In this document: positions 29,702 through 33,367 of the stretch, one piece after another
How the letters are laid out: every line of letters begins with the position of its first letter
Position numbering within the stretch: position 1 is the stretch's first letter
Assembly: GCA_001687465.1 (NCBI GenBank)
Contig: LVLI01000518.1
Span: 1-33,367, forward strand
Length of the DNA: 33,367 bases
From: Halocafeteria seosinensis
Lineage: Eukaryota > Sar > Bigyra > Bicosoecida
Reading direction: 5' to 3'
Translations under genes and position numbers: made by a program
The notes under the pieces: model-generated
The model's input: the letters and a program-made list of their open reading frames with translations, nothing else
Told to the model about the DNA's origin: nothing
Database searches by the model: none

Positions 29702-32700
29702 TTATGAAGACGAAAGGGGAGGAGAGCCGAACAGCACCATCTGAATCAGAGGAATAATTAGCACGCTCTCAGTTGATTCAACAAGCTCTCTGTATGCGAC
29801 AGATATTAACGTAAGTGAACCTTCGCCTATTCCCTGTCGCGTGACAATACACATACCTAGCTTCGTCCATGTTTTCGGCTTGCAACAGCTCGTGGCCACG
29901 ATATACCAGCAAAGCCACACCACATACGGGCAGTAGTTTGAGGGAATTGAAAGCAATAATCCGGTCCCATAGTAGTAGAACCTGCATCGACTCAATCACG
30001 CAATGAAACATGCATAATAGGTAGGACAGGCGTTGCAGAGGGACGCTGTACCTGTCTAACATCCAAACATCCAGCAAATGCTGTGCGAAGCAATGGGAAA
30101 ACAAGCTGCAACGGGTGCATTCCTTTTCGCACCAGCTGCATATACAATCCTGGACAGATCCTGTTTCAAGAGTCAGAGTCACGAGCGATGAATAGGGTAA
30201 CATCAACAGCAGACTCTTTTCAGATATCTTACTCAAAACAGAGTTCCTCAAATTGACGACATAGGAAAGGTAGACTGTCTTCCTTGCCAGAAATGCTAGA
30301 TAATCGACACCAAAACTTAGTGTACTGCATCGCGTCAAGTAATCTACAAGGTTTGGCCCGTCAGCTGAGAATGCAGGCATTAAACATACCATAGCTCTCC
30401 ACAATTCATACAGCTGTGCTTCGTCGCGGGTAACATAGCATAGCGGTGCTGCTAACGTAGAGAGCTGCTCGAACGGGAGCACTCCACTCGGAGGCACTTG
30501 CAAAGACACTCCTTTCATTGCTTGCGGGTGAGCTGGAAGCCATTATCAGATGAATAAAATAGTAAACTTAAAGGGGCATATAAGTTCGAAACAGCTGACG
30601 CTCGGATTGAAAACTACGTAGCGTTACTATCATAGAATTGAAACGTCACTGACGCTCAGCGTTTCTCTAGATCAAAGCGCTACCTAACTAGTGTCGTCAT
30701 CGCGCAATAATACCAAGCGCATACCTCTGATTGGGCTGTGCGGGGTATCGGTACAGTCTGCTAATAAGCCAGGATCCCGTGTCCACGCCATCAGCACATT
30801 CTGCGAATTTTTTGTAGTTGTGATGGCCCAGCAGAAATGCCTAATAGAGGTGGTCAGCAACTTACACTAATCAATCGTTCGAAAGGAAACCAAGAATCAT
30901 CCTCGCAACATCCAGAGACATCAGCTCTGACGAGGTCATCCACCATGTATTCCAGCGAAAAAACATCGTCTAACAGAGTGCTGCGGGTGCAACCAAGCAC
31001 CAATGATCCAATCAGACTTATCATCTGACGGCCACGAACCACAACTCACTGGTATCTGCCTTTGGCTGAATGAAACCGAGTCCGAGGAGTCTTCAACAGC
31101 ACAGACCAAACCTTTCTTCGCTGATGATCAGGTATACCTGTACAACACCACGTCCACAAATATGAGTAAACTAAGCAGGCACGGCTAGACGCAAGCGTCC
31201 CCACCTTGCTTGGACATTTGCTGGGCTACTAAGTAGGACCGCTTTCCCTGTTGTAATATGGAGTCGAATGTCTTGATATGAATGTACTCCGTAAGTTTAG
31301 AGAATCTGATCAATGCATTCGCTGACTCTTTACTGTGAGATCCTCCGTCCGCACGCAGACTAGGATCTTCCCCAGATGGATTTCCCTCACTTATCCACTG
31401 TGGCTCAAGGTAAGCCGCTGTAGGTGGAGTCCTTAGCATCGTTCCATCCCCACAGTGCCATAGACTGTAGCCATGAAACACACTTGAAGACGACTCTGCT
31501 CTAGAGGGTTTTCTTTCCCCTTTACTTTCCGGTGATGAAGAGCGTTGTTTCGATAGGCTTGCAGTATCAGCGAACTGGGATACCAAATGCGTCAGCGGCG
31601 CGAAGTCTGAAAAGCTTCCAACATACTTGTGTAGAGAGTCGTGCACTCCAATGTGCGTTCGATTATACGGATGCAATTCCCGGAATAGCTGATGCAGTTC
31701 AGATACTGATGCTGTGTGAAAAACAGCTTCTATCTTCCTAAACTCCTTATAGCGGTCGTTCGATATCAGAGATCGCGGCTTTGACATTGCCTTGTTCTTT
31801 CCCTGAATTATGTTCAATAGCTCGTCATCAGTGTACAATACAAATTTGGAAGCTTCAGATAGTGGAGCAAAATGGTACGACAATATCCCATTCCGCCGAA
31901 TCAGCCGGCGCGCTTTCACGGCGGGAATGTTAAGATCCAAGTGCAGTATACGCATTCTATCTAACAGGAGGCGATCCCATTCCATGCGGGCCCTTTGGTA
32001 GCAATCCATTTTCTCGCCTCGTCCTTCCGGGGAGAATACAGAGAACACAATATTCGAATGCTTACAAATACTCGTACAATGCATGATTGAGTCAACTCCT
32101 ACAAATGAGTTATCTTGAAGAGCTCCTTTCCGGAAGAAGTCGGCGGGCTCGTTCAACTGCACCCCTTTCTTGTCATGCAAGAAACAATACTGCGGGGTGA
32201 GCATCGACTGAGAGCTACTCTGCGAGAGAGCTGCCGTGTCATTATCGTCCTTGGACTCTTCTGCCGCCGAAGATGCAGATTCCGAGGAAGCTGTTGGCGG
32301 AGGCGTTAGTGGCCGAGACTTCGATAAACTCGAGTACGAATTGGCATCCTGCAGCAGAATAGAATTGGCGAGCGATCCAACGAGCCAGCGCACATTCCGA
32401 ACTGATTCATGGTCAACATCCACCAACAAGGAAGCGAAACGGGAGCTTTGGTCTCCGCAGGAATTGGCCTCCTCTTCCTCATCGATAAACGTTTTAATTA
32501 AGTCATTCGGGAAGATCGATTGAGATACAAACCGCCGTAGTTGTTGCTCTGCCGTCGATTTCTTTAATCGGCTCACAATATCCTCGCTCAATTGCTCTAC
32601 GGCGGCCCCGCGGGAGGCCTCATTATCCTTGTAAAGTCCGTGAACACCTCGTTGAGAGGATGAATTTGAACCCCGGTGACTAGCTGTAGACCGCTTTTTC

Positions 32701-32702
32701 AT
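29702..32702 (-). CDS. TBC1D19: TBC1D19-type Rab GTPase-activating protein
   Basis: Nine exons (32702-31205, 31137-31050, 30980-30866, 30800-30725, 30532-30390, 30324-30233, 30160-30052, 29981-29857, 29789-29702) join in frame to 777 residues. 32702 is the first ATG. The N-terminal half matches the TBC1D19-specific region (QLRRFVSQSIFP; RARMEWDRLLLDRM). The TBC domain starts at GIPDHQRRKVWSVLL and continues EYMVDDLVRADV, FPFERLISNVLMAWTRD, PPSGVLPFEQLSTLAAPLCY, YTKFWCRLSSIS, LLRTAFAGCLDVRQVLLLWD and IIPLIQMVLFG, which is the family order. The arginine finger is present as MVDDLVR (Arg547). The glutamine-finger position of YxQG aligns with Glu614, so activity as a conventional dual-finger GAP is uncertain. 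Introns are 65-72 nt except the fourth (192 nt). The N-terminus is longer than human TBC1D19 (about 530 residues) owing to Ser-rich inserts. Confidence 0.92.
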
Positions 32703-32875
32703 GACCACAGAGACGCAGATCAACGGAGCGACAGACGGTATCTCGTACTACATTAAACAACGACCGCGCATCATGCGCAACCAACAATTCCATTGCATGA
32801 AAATCTTGTGTTTTGCCATTCAGCAGCCTGACAGCAGGGCGTCAAAGAGACAATCTTTTCGTGGAGTTTTGACAA

Positions 32876-33133
32876 ATGGCTTCCAAACCAAACGGAAACG
32901 CATATGGAAACGGGTTAATCACTACGGCTATCCCTACGCTCCAAACGACTTGTTGCGTCGATTCCCCAGGGTTCGAATCTTTGAACAGGTTGGTACTTGC
33001 CTGGCAGGCGCCATCGATTTCTGGCAATGAATTTGATCGAGTCGACCCAGTACCAAATACAATGTTGGTACCGCTAGAGTCTGCTATAGACGGTTGGGAA
33101 TTAAATTATGATGGAGTGCGACGGGCTTTCTAA
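32876..33133 (+). CDS. Hypothetical short protein or first exon, divergent from the RabGAP gene
   Basis: An ATG at 32876 opens an 85-residue frame beginning MASKPNGNAYGNG, with no recognised domain. It is divergent from the TBC1D19-type gene, with 173 bases between start codons, a position typical of a real first exon. Near its end TTGGTACCG could be a donor (intron from about 33067) and CTAACCTATATTTTGCGCAG (ending near 33149) has a branch-point-like CTAAC before an acceptor, so the gene may continue beyond the stop shown. I cannot follow it further and it may be chance. Confidence 0.3.
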   Translation: MASKPNGNAYGNGLITTAIPTLQTTCCVDSPGFESLNRLVLAWQAPSISGNEFDRVDPVPNTMLVPLESAIDGWELNYDGVRRAF

Positions 33134-33367
33134 CCTATATTTTGCGCAGTTTAGCTCCTTTTATCTACGTAATATCCAAGTATTTGCGCATCAATCGTGT
33201 ATGACAAGCCTGTCAACAATTTTTTGAATTACCGGTCACCAATCAATAGGGCGTGGGCCAGTTTTTGAAGTCGTTCCACAGGTTTGAAGCTAGTCACCGC
33301 GTGCACTATCGCCGAGAAACGCCATGAATTCACCGCTTGCGCAGCATGTCTTCCGGCTAAGCAAGAA
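33134..33367. other. Terminal stretch without an assignable gene
   Basis: No supported coding region or RNA gene is visible in the last 234 bases. They may belong to later exons of the ORF at 32876. Confidence 0.4.

Noticed and set aside
29778-30518. Continuous 246-residue minus-strand ORF read as one exon of the RabGAP
   Set aside because: The frame stays open through several introns by chance. Removing introns at 30389-30325, 30232-30161 and 30051-29982 restores the TBC1D19 sequence order exactly, and the read-through version does not align in those parts.
32960-33000. tRNA-like T-loop, GGTTCGAATC
   Set aside because: The flanking bases form only a weak T stem and there is no matching D-arm, anticodon arm or acceptor stem upstream.
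1-33367. CRISPR arrays, operons, bacterial ribosome-binding sites
   Set aside because: The genes are intron-bearing eukaryotic families with long untranslated spacers. No regular spacer-repeat array is present.

Overview
The window is nuclear DNA from a microbial eukaryote, probably a protist or alga; the sequence does not let me name the lineage. The evidence is spliceosomal introns with GT-AG ends (mostly GTATGT or GTAAGT donors, usually 60-90 nt), eukaryote-only families (TBC RabGAP, BCAS3/ATG18, UBE2H-type E2, START, PH, Sfi1 repeats), no operons and mixed gene orientation. Exon chains were assembled by eye from reading frame, splice signals and family conservation. No alignment or transcript data were available.

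Layout. Positions 1-447 (+) are the tail of a Mutator-like (MULE) transposase cut by the window edge. About 1.8 kb of gene-poor DNA with small repeats follows. At 2291-4799 and 5903-11496 (+) lie tandem paralogues, each a very long disordered region ending in a split PH domain with identical intron positions; the second carries a 255-bp in-frame tandem repeat. A 1.6-kb spacer holds only doubtful coding potential. At 13092-17033 (+) is a single-exon Sfi1-repeat (centrin-binding) protein, convergent with a BCAS3/ATG18f-type beta-propeller gene at 17064-21364 (-). After a 1.6-kb repeat-bearing spacer come a UBE2H/Ubc8-type ubiquitin-conjugating enzyme (22975-24274, +, 7 exons), a 1595-residue cryptochrome/photolyase-like protein fused to a C-terminal START domain (24382-29337, -, 3 exons), and a TBC1D19-type RabGAP (29702-32702, -, 9 exons). 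A short divergent ORF of unknown status starts at 32876.

The most unusual object is the cryptochrome/photolyase-like-START fusion. Its photolyase fold is recognisable in both halves, but the flavin-binding core is eroded and interrupted by an insertion, about 500 residues of unrecognised sequence follow, and then a lipid-binding START domain joined through a 60-nt in-frame-stop intron. That suggests a photolyase scaffold reused for something other than DNA repair.

Four of the genes (PH pair, BCAS3, TBC1D19, START) belong to families that act at membranes or on lipids, but nothing in the sequence shows they are co-regulated. This is probably ordinary gene neighbourhood rather than a functional cluster.
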